Shown here piece after piece: positions 1-6,993 of a stretch of DNA of 14,576 nucleotides (position 1 is its first letter; every line of letters starts with the position of its first letter). This DNA comes from Holosporales bacterium. Its GTDB lineage: Bacteria; Pseudomonadota; Alphaproteobacteria; BNTO01. Both the position numbers and the translations under genes were made by a program. The stretch lies in the NCBI GenBank assembly GCA_031270515.1, contig JAISXM010000095.1, positions 1 through 14,576 of the forward strand, read 5' to 3'. Under the pieces are notes generated by a model that had not been told where the DNA came from, did no database searches, and saw only the letters and a list, made by a program, of their open reading frames with translations.

Positions 1-870
1 GATCGCCTCAGAGGGCCGCAGTTCGATTTGGCGTGGATCGACGAGTTTGCAAAGTTTCGCTACCCGGAGCGCTTGTATGAGCAGCTGATGCTTGGGCTGC
101 GCTTGGGGACGTGTCCGCGGTGCATTATTACGACTACGCCGCGACCGATTCCTTTTTTAAAGGAGCTGATGGATGACAAAATGACGGTTACCACGCATGG
201 AACAACTTTTGATAACGCGCAAAATTTGTCTCCGTCGTTTATCGATTACGTAAAGAAAAAATACGACAACAGCACATTAGGACGCCAGGAATTATATGCG
301 GAACTGTTGTTTGAAAACAAAAACGCACTTTGGCAACGCAATATGATCCGCTATAAGCTACCGGATGATTTGGTGCGAATCGTGATCGCCGTGGACCCTG
401 CCGTGAGCTACAGCGCTGCCAGCGACGAGACAGGAATCGTTGTGGTCGGCAAAAATTCGAAGGGCGAAGCTTTCGTGCTGGAGGACGCAAGCGGCCAATT
501 CCATCCGCATACGTGGGGCAAACGCGTCGTTGAAATGTTTCACTCGCACAACGCAGACAGAGTCGTCGCCGAAGTAAACCAAGGCGGCGATTTGGTCGAA
601 GAAGTATTGCGCTCGTTTGATGCGACTGTGCCATATACCGCAGTGCGAGCCACACGAGGCAAAGTCACACGAGCCGAGCCGATTTCCGCCTTATATGAAC
701 AAGGGTTGGTGTTTCATGCAAGGGTTTTCCCTAAGTTAGAAGAACAAATGTGCAGCTTCGTACCTGACCACCTGTCAAAATCCCCAGACCGTGTTGATGC
801 ACTGGTTTGGGGGATGAGCGAATTGTTTAAAAGCGAACCTTATAGTGCTGTGGTCCGGTTGTGGGGGTAA
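1..870 (+). CDS. Large terminase subunit, GTA/phage type (5' end missing)
   Basis: The reading frame is open from base 1, so the N-terminal ATPase half lies outside the window. The visible part begins with RGPQFDLAWIDEFAKF (bases 10-57), the Walker B region of large terminases with acidic pair DE. The C-terminal RNase-H-like nuclease follows: VIAVDPAVS near base 385 (first metal-binding Asp), VVAEVNQGGDLV near 565-600, and SPDRVDALVW near 780-810 (last Asp). The stretch VRATRGKVTRAEPISALYEQG is typical of alphaproteobacterial gene-transfer-agent terminases, which pump DNA into capsids. The portal gene that normally follows is absent; non-phage genes come next. The last codons (SAVVRLWG) lie inside a tandem repeat that continues past the stop, so the C-terminus may have been altered. 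The family assignment is secure; whether it is functional or a scattered GTA relic is inferred. Confidence 0.9.
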   Translation, partial: DRLRGPQFDLAWIDEFAKFRYPERLYEQLMLGLRLGTCPRCIITTTPRPIPFLKELMDDKMTVTTHGTTFDNAQNLSPSFIDYVKKKYDNSTLGRQELYAELLFENKNALWQRNMIRYKLPDDLVRIVIAVDPAVSYSAASDETGIVVVGKNSKGEAFVLEDASGQFHPHTWGKRVVEMFHSHNADRVVAEVNQGGDLVEEVLRSFDATVPYTAVRATRGKVTRAEPISALYEQGLVFHARVFPKLEEQMCSFVPDHLSKSPDRVDALVWGMSELFKSEPYSAVVRLWG

Positions 871-960
871 CGATGCCGTGGTCCGGTTGTGGGGGGAGTG
901 ATGCCGCGATTCGGTTGTGGGCGGAGAATAATGCAGTGGTTCGGCTGTGAGGGTAGTGCC
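847..960. repeat. Four tandem copies of a 28-30 bp unit across the terminase stop
   Basis: Units run 847-874, 875-902, 903-932 and 933-960. Each has the core GC(C/T/A)GYGRTYCGGYTGTG followed by a G-rich tail. The first copy includes the terminase stop codon (868-870); the other three are non-coding. Divergence rises with distance from the gene, as expected of an old slippage or duplication product. Confidence 0.8.
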
Positions 961-1022
961 ATTATATCGATTAAGCACACGACTCTGTTGTACTATTGTT
1001 TTATTATCACGCATTCTATAAG

Positions 1023-3377
1023 ATGAGAATAGGATTTCTGATCTTGATTGCTATATTTATGCAGAACTCATTCAAAAAACACTTCGCAATCTGTCCGTTC
1101 TCACGTCGCTCGGTCGTGCTTCTAGGTGTAATGTTGCTAGGCGTAGATGGCATGTCTTGCTGCTCCGAACTACCGTTGTTCGTGCCAAGGGGGGTATTAA
1201 AAAAACACTATAAGACAAAAAAACGTATGCTACCACACTGGGACAGGGTCTTTTTGTGGATGGATGGGCAAAAGTTCAAAGAAGAATGTAATGATGCACG
1301 AAGAGCAAAGTTAAAGTCGGATATAGCAACGTTAGAGTCGGAGAAATGTTCGCTCAATGAAGAGATTCGCTGTATGCGGTATCAATTGACGCGCTATTCA
1401 AGACCAATTGCGCAACCTTCTGAGCCAATTCCGTTGCGTCCTATGCCTGAGGAAGGTTCTCAACAAAAGGATTTGTCTGAACCAATTCCGTTGCCTTCAA
1501 CACAAGAGGGAGGCTCTCCATCAGAGCCTCCTACACAAGAGGGAGAGGAAAAGGAAGAGGAAGAGAAAGACCCTCAACAAGAGTTGGAGGCGTATATGAA
1601 GCGCCACCCCGAGGAGCAAGCGTTGTTGCAAGCTCGGTTAGCTGCAATGGCTAGTAGGTTCGCTCATAATCAAGAGGTTGATAAACAGATACAGGAAGAA
1701 AGTAAAACACGGCCAGTCTATGTCCCGCCGAAAGAAACACCACCTGAAGAAACACCGGCTGAAAAAATACGAAAGAAAGCACAAATTGAAGCACAAATTG
1801 AAGATATACAGCACAGGATAAGTATTGTTGAGAGACAGATTCAGAATCTTAAAAATGAAATACAACTTAAAAATGAAATACAACTTGAAGATCAACGGGT
1901 TACATTCAAACCCTACCGTTATTGGCTATCAGATTTTTCAACAGGATTATCCATCATTGCTCCTTATATTGAAGCATCTAAAACGGTTAACGGCGCGCCC
2001 CAAATATTGTGTATTGGAACGCCTAATAAAATATTGAGTATTGAAACGCCTACTAAAACATTGAGTATTGAAACGCCTACTAAGAAAGGGCCAATTCTTG
2101 TACGAGCAGAGTTTCAATACTCTTTTGCGGATCTTAAAGATCCACTCCAAAGAGCCGTGGCTTTTGTATCAGCGCTATGCATATTGCTGGAGCTAGCCAA
2201 TAAAGGAGTCAGAATAAATGTTCTTTCGCCAAAGAACATACTGTTAAATGATAAACGCCAAGTATTCGTCAGCGACATACCTGAAAGTCTTTTGCGCAGC
2301 GCCAAAATCTCTGATGATAAAACATCTGATCACCATATAATCAGCAAGTGGATACATGACTCGTCATTAGATGGACGAAAACGTTGCTTTGTGTTTTCTG
2401 TACTGAAACTCATCCTGAAGGAATTCGGTTGTCCGAATATGTGGAAGTCAATGAAATCGTGGAATAATTCGGGTGGTCATTTTGATACATCAGTGAATTT
2501 TTTTAGTGAATATCCATATACTCAAGACACAATCGGGAAGTCGCGTAGTGTCATCGATTTCATAATTCAAAATATAATGAACCGCGCAAGCGAGCTTACG
2601 CTAGAAAAATTAATAGATCTGTCCCCTAGTATAATTAGTGCGCTAGATCCTCGTGTCAACGTAGACCAAGTACTTGCCAGTATACAGGAGCGTTACCCCG
2701 GTATTCATGCGAACATGGTGCGCCAGACTCCGCCCAACGATCCTATTACTGGGCGCGATGTGTTGAGGGGGTCTGCTCCGGTGACTTATGCTATCGGACT
2801 GAGCTTGCATGAAAATTCGGACCACACTACTCATATTGTAGACATGGAAGGTCAACCGTACGTGTGTAGACATGACGAAGCAAGTGTATATGCGCCGGCT
2901 CTCGCCCCGGCAGTACAACACTTAGCGACAATTAAATCTCCATATCTCATGGATATTCTGCGCTTGGGTCTTGACGTATATCGAGTGGTGGCGTTCACGG
3001 ATTATTGCCCTTTGGGGAATCTTTATGCCCAGCTTGAGAAATTTCAGATAGCCGGTTGGATAATAGACGGCGAACTCTCTCCAGATCCAGAAAGCATAGA
3101 ATATCCTTCAGATACAGAGGCACTTACTATTGTTGAAGTATGGAAAAAAAAGCAGCGCGATATATTGACTCATATCGCGAAAGGCGTGGCCGCATTACAT
3201 GACGCGAACTCTTACCATGGCGACTTAAGAGCATCTAATATTTTGTTTGATACAGACGAATTTGGTCTCAAGGCTATGGTTACGGGCCAGTGGTTGTTTC
3301 CATTGCAGTGCAAGGGGTTCATACGAAAGAGTCCTACTCCGCATTATATGGCGCCTGAATATCAAGGATTTTTTTAA
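1023..3377 (+). CDS. Exported double pseudokinase, truncated by in-frame stop
   Basis: 784 codons from ATG 1023. No good ribosome site is visible, and TTG 996 or ATG 1059 are alternative starts. The N-terminus has basic residues and hydrophobic stretches (SRRSVVLLGVMLLGVDG), suggesting Sec export or a membrane anchor. Next comes a highly charged Glu/Gln/Pro-rich region (about 85-290) predicted as coiled coil, with small internal repeats. A first kinase-like region has INVLSPKN (398-405) where HRDLKPxN is expected: the catalytic Asp is Val400, the Asn is kept, and SDIP at 417 keeps the DFG Asp (D418). A second region has HGDLRASN (732-739) with Asp734 and Asn739 intact, but the DFG site reads VTGQ. 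It then shows HYMAPEYQ, the APE motif. The frame ends at TAA 3375-3377, just after APE; the missing C-lobe continues in the same frame. Protein-kinase fold is confident; activity is unlikely, and the partner or substrate is unknown. Confidence 0.75.
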   Translation: MRIGFLILIAIFMQNSFKKHFAICPFSRRSVVLLGVMLLGVDGMSCCSELPLFVPRGVLKKHYKTKKRMLPHWDRVFLWMDGQKFKEECNDARRAKLKSDIATLESEKCSLNEEIRCMRYQLTRYSRPIAQPSEPIPLRPMPEEGSQQKDLSEPIPLPSTQEGGSPSEPPTQEGEEKEEEEKDPQQELEAYMKRHPEEQALLQARLAAMASRFAHNQEVDKQIQEESKTRPVYVPPKETPPEETPAEKIRKKAQIEAQIEDIQHRISIVERQIQNLKNEIQLKNEIQLEDQRVTFKPYRYWLSDFSTGLSIIAPYIEASKTVNGAPQILCIGTPNKILSIETPTKTLSIETPTKKGPILVRAEFQYSFADLKDPLQRAVAFVSALCILLELANKGVRINVLSPKNILLNDKRQVFVSDIPESLLRSAKISDDKTSDHHIISKWIHDSSLDGRKRCFVFSVLKLILKEFGCPNMWKSMKSWNNSGGHFDTSVNFFSEYPYTQDTIGKSRSVIDFIIQNIMNRASELTLEKLIDLSPSIISALDPRVNVDQVLASIQERYPGIHANMVRQTPPNDPITGRDVLRGSAPVTYAIGLSLHENSDHTTHIVDMEGQPYVCRHDEASVYAPALAPAVQHLATIKSPYLMDILRLGLDVYRVVAFTDYCPLGNLYAQLEKFQIAGWIIDGELSPDPESIEYPSDTEALTIVEVWKKKQRDILTHIAKGVAALHDANSYHGDLRASNILFDTDEFGLKAMVTGQWLFPLQCKGFIRKSPTPHYMAPEYQGFF
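1779..1883. repeat. Short in-frame repeats in the coiled-coil region
   Basis: Two copies of a 12-bp unit at 1779-1802 encode (A)QIEAQIE, and two identical copies of an 18-bp unit at 1848-1883 encode LKNEIQLKNEIQ. Both keep the frame and lengthen a charged helix, so they look like recent slippage products tolerated in a flexible coiled coil. Confidence 0.85.
2013..2093. repeat. Three tandem 27-bp units encoding a 9-residue repeat
   Basis: Units 2013-2039, 2040-2066 and 2067-2093 encode IGTPNKILS, IETPTKTLS and IETPTKKGP. They lie between the coiled coil and the first kinase-like region. The first two are nearly identical; the third diverges at its end. A more degenerate unit (APQILC) may precede them. 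Confidence 0.85.
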
Positions 3378-3794
3378 AATGGGCATTTGGCACATGATGA
3401 TCCAAGCTTCATTTCTGCTGTGCAAAAACTCGATGTGTACGGGCTGGGAGTGATATTCTGCGAAATTCTTTGTGGAGAGCCTTTAGCTGCAAGTGCAGAT
3501 GCACATGTAGATGTATCCCTGCTGCCAAGTGATACGGCCCCAGAATTCAGGGCTCTGATCGGTAGGTGCCTTAGCAATGACCCATTGGCCAGACCTACCG
3601 TAAATGAGATTCTGTCATTTCTTGAAGACGAGCCATTGGTGATCCCTTCTTCGACGGACGCTTCAGGCGCTTCGGACACTATGGACGCTCATGGTTCTCC
3701 TGGCTATCCGGACACTTCTTACGCTTCAGGTAATTCTGGCACTCCGGACGCTCCAGGCAATCCGGGTGACACTTCGGGCACTCCTGACATATAG
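3378..3794 (+). pseudogene. C-terminal kinase lobe cut off from the upstream gene by TAA
   Basis: This is the direct in-frame continuation of the preceding gene after TAA 3375-3377. It encodes 138 residues: first NGHLAHDDPSF, then the kinase helix-F region QKLDVYGLGVIFCEIL with its structural Asp, and FRALIGRCLSNDPLARPTVNEIL with the helix-I Arg (subdomain XI). A Ser/Gly/Pro/Asp-rich tail (from about 3650) has short repeats such as SGTPDAPGNPGDTSGTPDI. There is no in-frame ATG before the tail and no ribosome site. The only early start is TTG 3387, so independent translation is doubtful. The intact protein would be about 923 residues. A single T-to-A change at 3375 would restore Lys (AAA). The break could be a real nonsense mutation, a sequencing error in the T7A4 run, or a site of readthrough. 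Confidence 0.75.
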
Positions 3795-3922
3795 ATTCCT
3801 ACGGGGGCCTGACGTATATACCCAAAGAGACGAATTGACGATCTTTTGCGGTTGGGGAATGCATGTTGATGTTGAAAACTAGGGGTTGTGTGGTCCCAAA
3901 AAACTGTGCCAAGCTTCACATA

Positions 3923-4016
3923 TATACCGGGTCCCCATAACAAACAATTCGAAGTTCGTTGTCATACAAGGATTAGATTAAGGTAAAAATTCGAATTGTT
4001 TTTATGGGCAGGTATA
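3923..4016 (+). repeat. Palindromic element copy R1 (94 bp)
   Basis: The ends TATACC and GGTATA bound the element. The left arm CCCATAACAAACAATTCGAA pairs with the right arm TTCGAATTGTTTTTATGGG. The middle has the family core GTTCGTTGTCATACAAGG. The arms CAATTCGAA and TTCGAATTG are perfectly complementary. The copy sits in the gap after the split pseudokinase gene. Confidence 0.85.
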
Positions 4017-4037
4017 GAGCAGGTCATAGTATGGGTT

Positions 4038-4109
4038 GAGAGCATTGGACACGCATGTGATTGAGATCATTGGACGCGTATGTGATGAAAGCATTGACCG
4101 CGTGTTGCT
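4038..4109. repeat. Three degenerate tandem units of 23-25 bp
   Basis: Units at 4038-4062, 4063-4086 and 4087-4109 share GAGAKCATTGGACRCGYATGTGAT with changes in each copy. A further decayed unit may lie at 4017-4037. They immediately precede the next gene's ribosome site. Confidence 0.7.
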
Positions 4110-4129
4110 AAGTATGTGAGGGAGGCGAA

Positions 4130-4618
4130 GTGCAGGCATTTTGCTCTGATATGTTTGATTCAGTCCGGCGCCTTCTCGGCGAGTTGGAGCATGACGTCAG
4201 CCATAAGGATGTTGCTGACGGCTTGGTCAACGTGATCCAGTGCGTGTACCGTTGCCACATCGATCGGCTGCAGGCAGAGCTTTTGGACCGGAATTGTGCC
4301 TGCGCGGCGGGCGAACACGGGCGTCCTCGCGCGGCGGGCGAACACGGGCATCCTCGCGCGGCGGACGAACACGGGCATCCTCGCGCGGCGGGCGTTGATG
4401 GCGTGCGGCGCGACCGGTTGCATCAGGCGAACGTGCTTGCCAATACAATGATTCGGGAGTTGATGGACGTGAATAGCAAATATCTGCAGCGTCTGTACTG
4501 TAGCATTGCACAACAAAGTAATGACACGCTCGCAATAACACTTAAACATTTTGATGATGTGGTCGGGATATTGTCGAAGCATCATGCGGATGTGTTGTAT
4601 TTAATTGGGGGGAAATAA
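4130..4618 (+). CDS. Helical cytoplasmic protein with 9-residue repeats, unknown function
   Basis: 162 residues from GTG 4130, chosen because GGAGG at 4121-4125 lies just upstream. No signal peptide or membrane segment is visible. Two predicted helical parts flank a repeat. The N-terminal part is FDSVRRLLGELEHDVSHKDV and onward. The C-terminal part has ANTMIRELMDVNSKYLQRLY and QQSNDTLAITLKHFDDVVGIL. Between them a 27-bp unit encodes AAGEHGRPR, AAGEHGHPR, AADEHGHPR and a worn fourth copy. The amphipathic C-terminal helices vaguely recall phasins (granule-binding proteins), but no diagnostic motif supports this and I do not assign it. The gene ends in a further repeat that spans its stop codon and leads into the next gene 74 bases downstream, so the two may be co-transcribed. 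Confidence 0.65.
   Translation: MQAFCSDMFDSVRRLLGELEHDVSHKDVADGLVNVIQCVYRCHIDRLQAELLDRNCACAAGEHGRPRAAGEHGHPRAADEHGHPRAAGVDGVRRDRLHQANVLANTMIRELMDVNSKYLQRLYCSIAQQSNDTLAITLKHFDDVVGILSKHHADVLYLIGGK
4304..4411. repeat. 27-bp GC-rich tandem repeat inside a gene
   Basis: Units 4304-4330, 4331-4357 and 4358-4384 differ at two or three positions; 4385-4411 is a degenerate fourth. The unit begins GCGGCGGGCGAACACGGG. It is in frame and far richer in G+C than its surroundings. The opposite strand is open through it too, so the - strand frames there are likely shadows. Confidence 0.9.
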
Positions 4619-4700
4619 TGATGAGCTAATTAGAGGGAATAATGATGAATAAATTAGGAAATGAAGAGTAGTAAATTAATTGGGGGGAATAATGGTGAAC
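4601..4700. repeat. Degenerate tandem repeat carrying a ribosome site and start codon
   Basis: Copies with the pattern TTAATTGGGGGGAATAATGRTGA occur near 4601-4624, 4628-4650 and 4675-4700, with a decayed copy between. The first spans the stop of the upstream gene (TAA 4616-4618). The last supplies GGGGGGA and the ATG of the downstream gene. Confidence 0.65.
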
Positions 4701-5111
4701 AAATTACATAGGATCGTACATAGGACCGTACTTTGTGTCGCGTTGCAATGTGTTGGCTGCGGTTTCGCGGATATAGCGAGGCTGAGCGACATCGGAATGG
4801 CCGACAATGTCCTCACCAACACAGATTTGTTGACGGATACGATCGCGGAATATAGCGAGGCGTATGGCACGCACCATGGTCAATTGTTTTCGTTGATTGG
4901 GGTGTTATTCGTTGGTGATTCGTGGGTGATTTGGGTGAATAACAAGGAAATTTGTCGCAACGATAAGCCGAGTATTCGCATAGGGGGGAAGGATGTTGAG
5001 ATTGTGCAGGTAACCCCGCGCGCGGTGTCGGTCGTGTGTGAGGGGCGCGAGATTGTTGTGAGCGTGGGGAGGTCGTATGATTTGGTGGCGAATGAATTTA
5101 CGGACATTTGA
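4692..5111 (+). CDS. Small exported protein, GspC/PilP-like
   Basis: 139 residues from ATG 4692, with GTG 4695 as a possible alternative; GGGGGGA at 4682-4688 is the ribosome site. The N-terminus HRIVHRTVLCVALQCVGCGFA followed by D is a signal peptide with a likely signal peptidase I cut after GFA. The C-terminal half, LFSLIGVLFVGDSWVIWVNN and then IGGKDVEIVQVTPRAVSVVC, has the short beta-rich pattern (gain of W-x-x-W-x-N and later VxV strands) seen in the periplasmic domains of GspC/PilP proteins of type II secretion and type IV pili. No other secretion gene is in view, so the resemblance is to the fold only. A partner role for the neighbouring outer-membrane protein is conceivable but not shown. 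A hypothetical periplasmic protein is the safe name. Confidence 0.65.
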   Translation: MVNKLHRIVHRTVLCVALQCVGCGFADIARLSDIGMADNVLTNTDLLTDTIAEYSEAYGTHHGQLFSLIGVLFVGDSWVIWVNNKEICRNDKPSIRIGGKDVEIVQVTPRAVSVVCEGREIVVSVGRSYDLVANEFTDI

Positions 5112-5133
5112 TTGTTTATTATGGGAACCAGCA
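5110..5133 (-). repeat. Remnant end of another palindromic element
   Basis: GTTTATTATGGGAACCAGCA closely matches the end of copy R2 (GTTTATTATGGAACCCCGGC) and abuts it. The last bases of the upstream gene's stop codon fall in it. It is the leftover end of an extra copy in an array. Confidence 0.55.
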
Positions 5134-5224
5134 TATACCTGCCCATAAAAACAATTTGAATTGTTATCTAGCCTAAGCCCTGTAAGACAACGAACTTCAA
5201 ATCGTTTATTATGGAACCCCGGCA
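5134..5224 (-). repeat. Palindromic element copy R2
   Basis: Reverse orientation: it starts TATACCTGCCCATAAAAAC and ends GTTTATTATGGAACCCC, with the core CAACGAACTTC near 5188-5198. The arms CAATTTGAA and TTCAAATCG pair with one G-T type mismatch. Confidence 0.8.
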
Positions 5225-5226
5225 TC

Positions 5227-5260
5227 CGTGTTGCTAAAAAGCGACTGCACGTTTTTTTTT
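5227..5260 (+). terminator. Probable Rho-independent terminator
   Basis: GTTGC and GCGAC form a short stem around a TAAAAA loop, extended imperfectly by outer CGT/ACG. A run of nine T follows (5252-5260). It lies downstream of the 4692-5111 gene, with element R2 between. Confidence 0.5.
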
Positions 5261-5278
5261 GAAAAGCATTGAGCTTTC

Positions 5279-5284
5279 TATAAT
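5279..5284 (+). promoter_or_regulatory. Candidate -10 box upstream of the outer-membrane gene
   Basis: A perfect TATAAT lies at 5279-5284, with only a weak T-rich -35 (TTTTTG, 5256-5261) at 17 bases. A TTGACA at 5303-5308 is also present, but no good -10 is correctly spaced from it. About 120 bases of leader would precede the start codon at 5411. Confidence 0.4.
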
Positions 5285-5410
5285 TTACCCACCCTCCGCA
5301 GATTGACATACTGACGATAGTGGTGCCAGTGCATATTGAGTCGCGCGTCGGCTTTTGCTCAGTTGAGCGGCACTGTTGCGTTTTGTTATTTATGAAAAAG
5401 AGGAATAAAT

Positions 5411-6835
5411 ATGAATACAAAGTCTTTATTATTGGGGACGATAGTGCTGGTTGGTGCGGCGACGGATGCGTCTGCTAGGGTGACAGGGTTTTACGTCGGC
5501 GCGGGTGCTAGCGTTAGTGCGAGTAGGGTCAAGTTGATTGACCAAAGCTCGCATGCTGGGACGACGCTTACTGTGCAAGCAAAGGTGGGTTGTGGTTACG
5601 TTGGCGGCGTTGGAGTTGATATACTGCCAGAGAACACGAATAATCCAGTCGCTGTTCCTGTACAGGTGCGTGGGGTGTTGTCTGGAGAGCACACGTCTAA
5701 GCCTATTTATTTGCCAAGTGTAGGCGTGCATGTAGGCGCCGGATATGATATTCAGGTCGGTCGTAACTTCTTTATCGGTATCGAAGCTCGTGGGGATGTT
5801 ACTGTTGCTTATGCGAAGAATGAGACATCTATACAAGTTCCGGATCTAGTCGAGTACCATACCAATGCAACTACGCATGCTGTTGAAGTGCATTCCACTG
5901 CAACTACGTTCAAGAACCAGGGCGCACCTTGTCGGATCAGTGTTAATGATATATTTACGGGCACTATTGTCATGAAGGCTGGTGTTATCGTCCCGGGGAG
6001 TGATGGGCGAATGTCCGTGTATATCTTAGGCGGTGGAGGTGTCTCTCGTGCGAAGCTTGATGTATCCGTGTCTGGAGTTGGGAACAGGATGATGCGTGCG
6101 GTTCTTGACTCTGCAATTCACGGAGCCAAAGAGAAATGGTATGCTGACCAGAATAGTGGTGCAATGACTGCCGATTCGCGAGTCAGCAGTAGTAATTTAT
6201 ACGACCTTATCTATTTTTGCCAAAAGTTCCAAAGCATTGAGCCTTATAATTTATTAAAAGGCAATGTAACTAGTGACACAACTATGACTACCTATGTTAC
6301 AGACTTGGATGCTCTTGCTCGTCGTATGGTTATTAATTTGTTGCGGAATGCCAGTACTAAGTCGGGACAGTTACTTCCTGCGTTGGCTGGGGTTATTCCT
6401 GATCCAGATTTATCTGCGAAAAAGTGGGTAGGCGTTGCTGTGTTCGGTTCCGGAATTCAGTATGCATTAAGTGGAGGTTTATTTGTTCGTCTTGAAGGAC
6501 GCGTCAGTAGGAGATGGCCTGTTGTTGCAAGTAAAAATGTACCAGTATCATTTGATGCGTTGAGCGCAGCCCTTGGGAACGTAGTTGCGTTAACGAAAGA
6601 TGGCACATTGAATAAGTATTTTTCAAATGTGCAGTCATTTTCCCATATATTTGCTCCTGATGCAAACACTCAGAATCACGTGTCTACGTTTTTTTCGACT
6701 CTAACAACAGCAACAATGCCGTTTAGTAATTACCTCACGAATCCAAATGTCAACTTGGGTGATGTGGTTCAAAAATATTCGACAGGGCCGCTTTGGAATA
6801 TGAGCGTGTCTGTATCTGTCGGATATAAGTTTTAA
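5411..6835 (+). CDS. Outer-membrane beta-barrel protein
   Basis: 474 residues; ATG 5411 follows AGAGGA at 5399-5404. The signal peptide MNTKSLLLGTIVLVGAATDA is followed by SA and a likely cut before RVTGFYVG. The mature start TGFYVGAGASVSASRV resembles the first strand of porin-like or OmpA-type barrels. Alternating hydrophobic strands recur: GVHVGAGYDIQVGRNFFIGI near 110-130, MSVYILGGGGVSRAKLDVSV near 200-220, and GLFVRLEGRVSRRW near 355-370. The protein ends MSVSVSVGYKF, with the terminal Phe recognised by the barrel-assembly machinery. It is longer than an eight-strand barrel needs, so long surface loops or a middle domain (about 215-310) are likely. Related barrels are major surface antigens of intracellular alphaproteobacteria; that role here is inference. 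A strong terminator follows. Confidence 0.8.
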   Translation: MNTKSLLLGTIVLVGAATDASARVTGFYVGAGASVSASRVKLIDQSSHAGTTLTVQAKVGCGYVGGVGVDILPENTNNPVAVPVQVRGVLSGEHTSKPIYLPSVGVHVGAGYDIQVGRNFFIGIEARGDVTVAYAKNETSIQVPDLVEYHTNATTHAVEVHSTATTFKNQGAPCRISVNDIFTGTIVMKAGVIVPGSDGRMSVYILGGGGVSRAKLDVSVSGVGNRMMRAVLDSAIHGAKEKWYADQNSGAMTADSRVSSSNLYDLIYFCQKFQSIEPYNLLKGNVTSDTTMTTYVTDLDALARRMVINLLRNASTKSGQLLPALAGVIPDPDLSAKKWVGVAVFGSGIQYALSGGLFVRLEGRVSRRWPVVASKNVPVSFDALSAALGNVVALTKDGTLNKYFSNVQSFSHIFAPDANTQNHVSTFFSTLTTATMPFSNYLTNPNVNLGDVVQKYSTGPLWNMSVSVSVGYKF

Positions 6836-6860
6836 CGCGTTGTCTTCATCGTTTTGATTT

Positions 6861-6893
6861 ACGGCTCTCTGGTTACAGGGGGCCGTTTTTTTT
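6861..6893 (+). terminator. Strong Rho-independent terminator
   Basis: An 11-bp stem (6861-6871 with 6876-6886, two G-T pairs) encloses loop GTTA, followed by eight T (6886-6893). It sits 25 bases after the outer-membrane gene's stop and ends that transcription unit. Confidence 0.9.
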
Positions 6894-6900
6894 ATAAATA

Positions 6901-6990
6901 GATACGTCCCCATAACAAACAAGTAGAAACTCGTTGTCATGCAATACCTGGATGAGGGTAAAAATTCAAATTGTTTTTATGGGTAGGTAT
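6901..6990 (+). repeat. Palindromic element copy R3
   Basis: Forward copy, CCCCATAACAAACAAG ... TTGTTTTTATGGGTAGGTAT. The inner part CTCGTTGTCATGCAA and CCTGGATGAGG is shared with copy R8, so the two form a subfamily. Confidence 0.85.
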
Positions 6991-6993
6991 AGA

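Larger units (their letters stand above)
3795..4129. other. Intergenic gap: element R1 plus 25-bp repeats
   Basis: No gene is visible. The gap holds palindromic element R1 and the degenerate tandem repeat at 4038-4109, followed by the ribosome site of the next gene. No convincing terminator was seen after the pseudokinase. Confidence 0.6.

Noticed and set aside
239..655. 138-codon - strand frame opposite the terminase
   Set aside because: It is a composition shadow of a clearly conserved gene.
847..960. CRISPR array
   Set aside because: The units are directly contiguous with no unique spacers and degenerate with distance; it is a plain tandem repeat.
1023..1180. Lipoprotein signal in the split pseudokinase (GMSC)
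   Set aside because: The bases for a lipobox are poor: the -3 position is Gly instead of Leu, so a lipid anchor is not supported.
3362..3394. Frameshift in the T7 run of the split pseudokinase
   Set aside because: The downstream coding region is in the same frame as the upstream one, so an in-frame stop explains the break and no shift is needed.
3387..3794. Independent gene starting at TTG 3387
   Set aside because: It has no ribosome site, and its sequence begins in the middle of a kinase fold; it reads as the continuation of the upstream gene.
4160..4585. Long - strand frames opposite the helical protein
   Set aside because: They are created by the GC-rich repeat and lack a ribosome site or domain. 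The + strand gene has a good GGAGG site.
5303..5337. TTGACA-based promoter for the outer-membrane gene
   Set aside because: No good -10 box lies 15-19 bases downstream; CATATT is 23 bases away.
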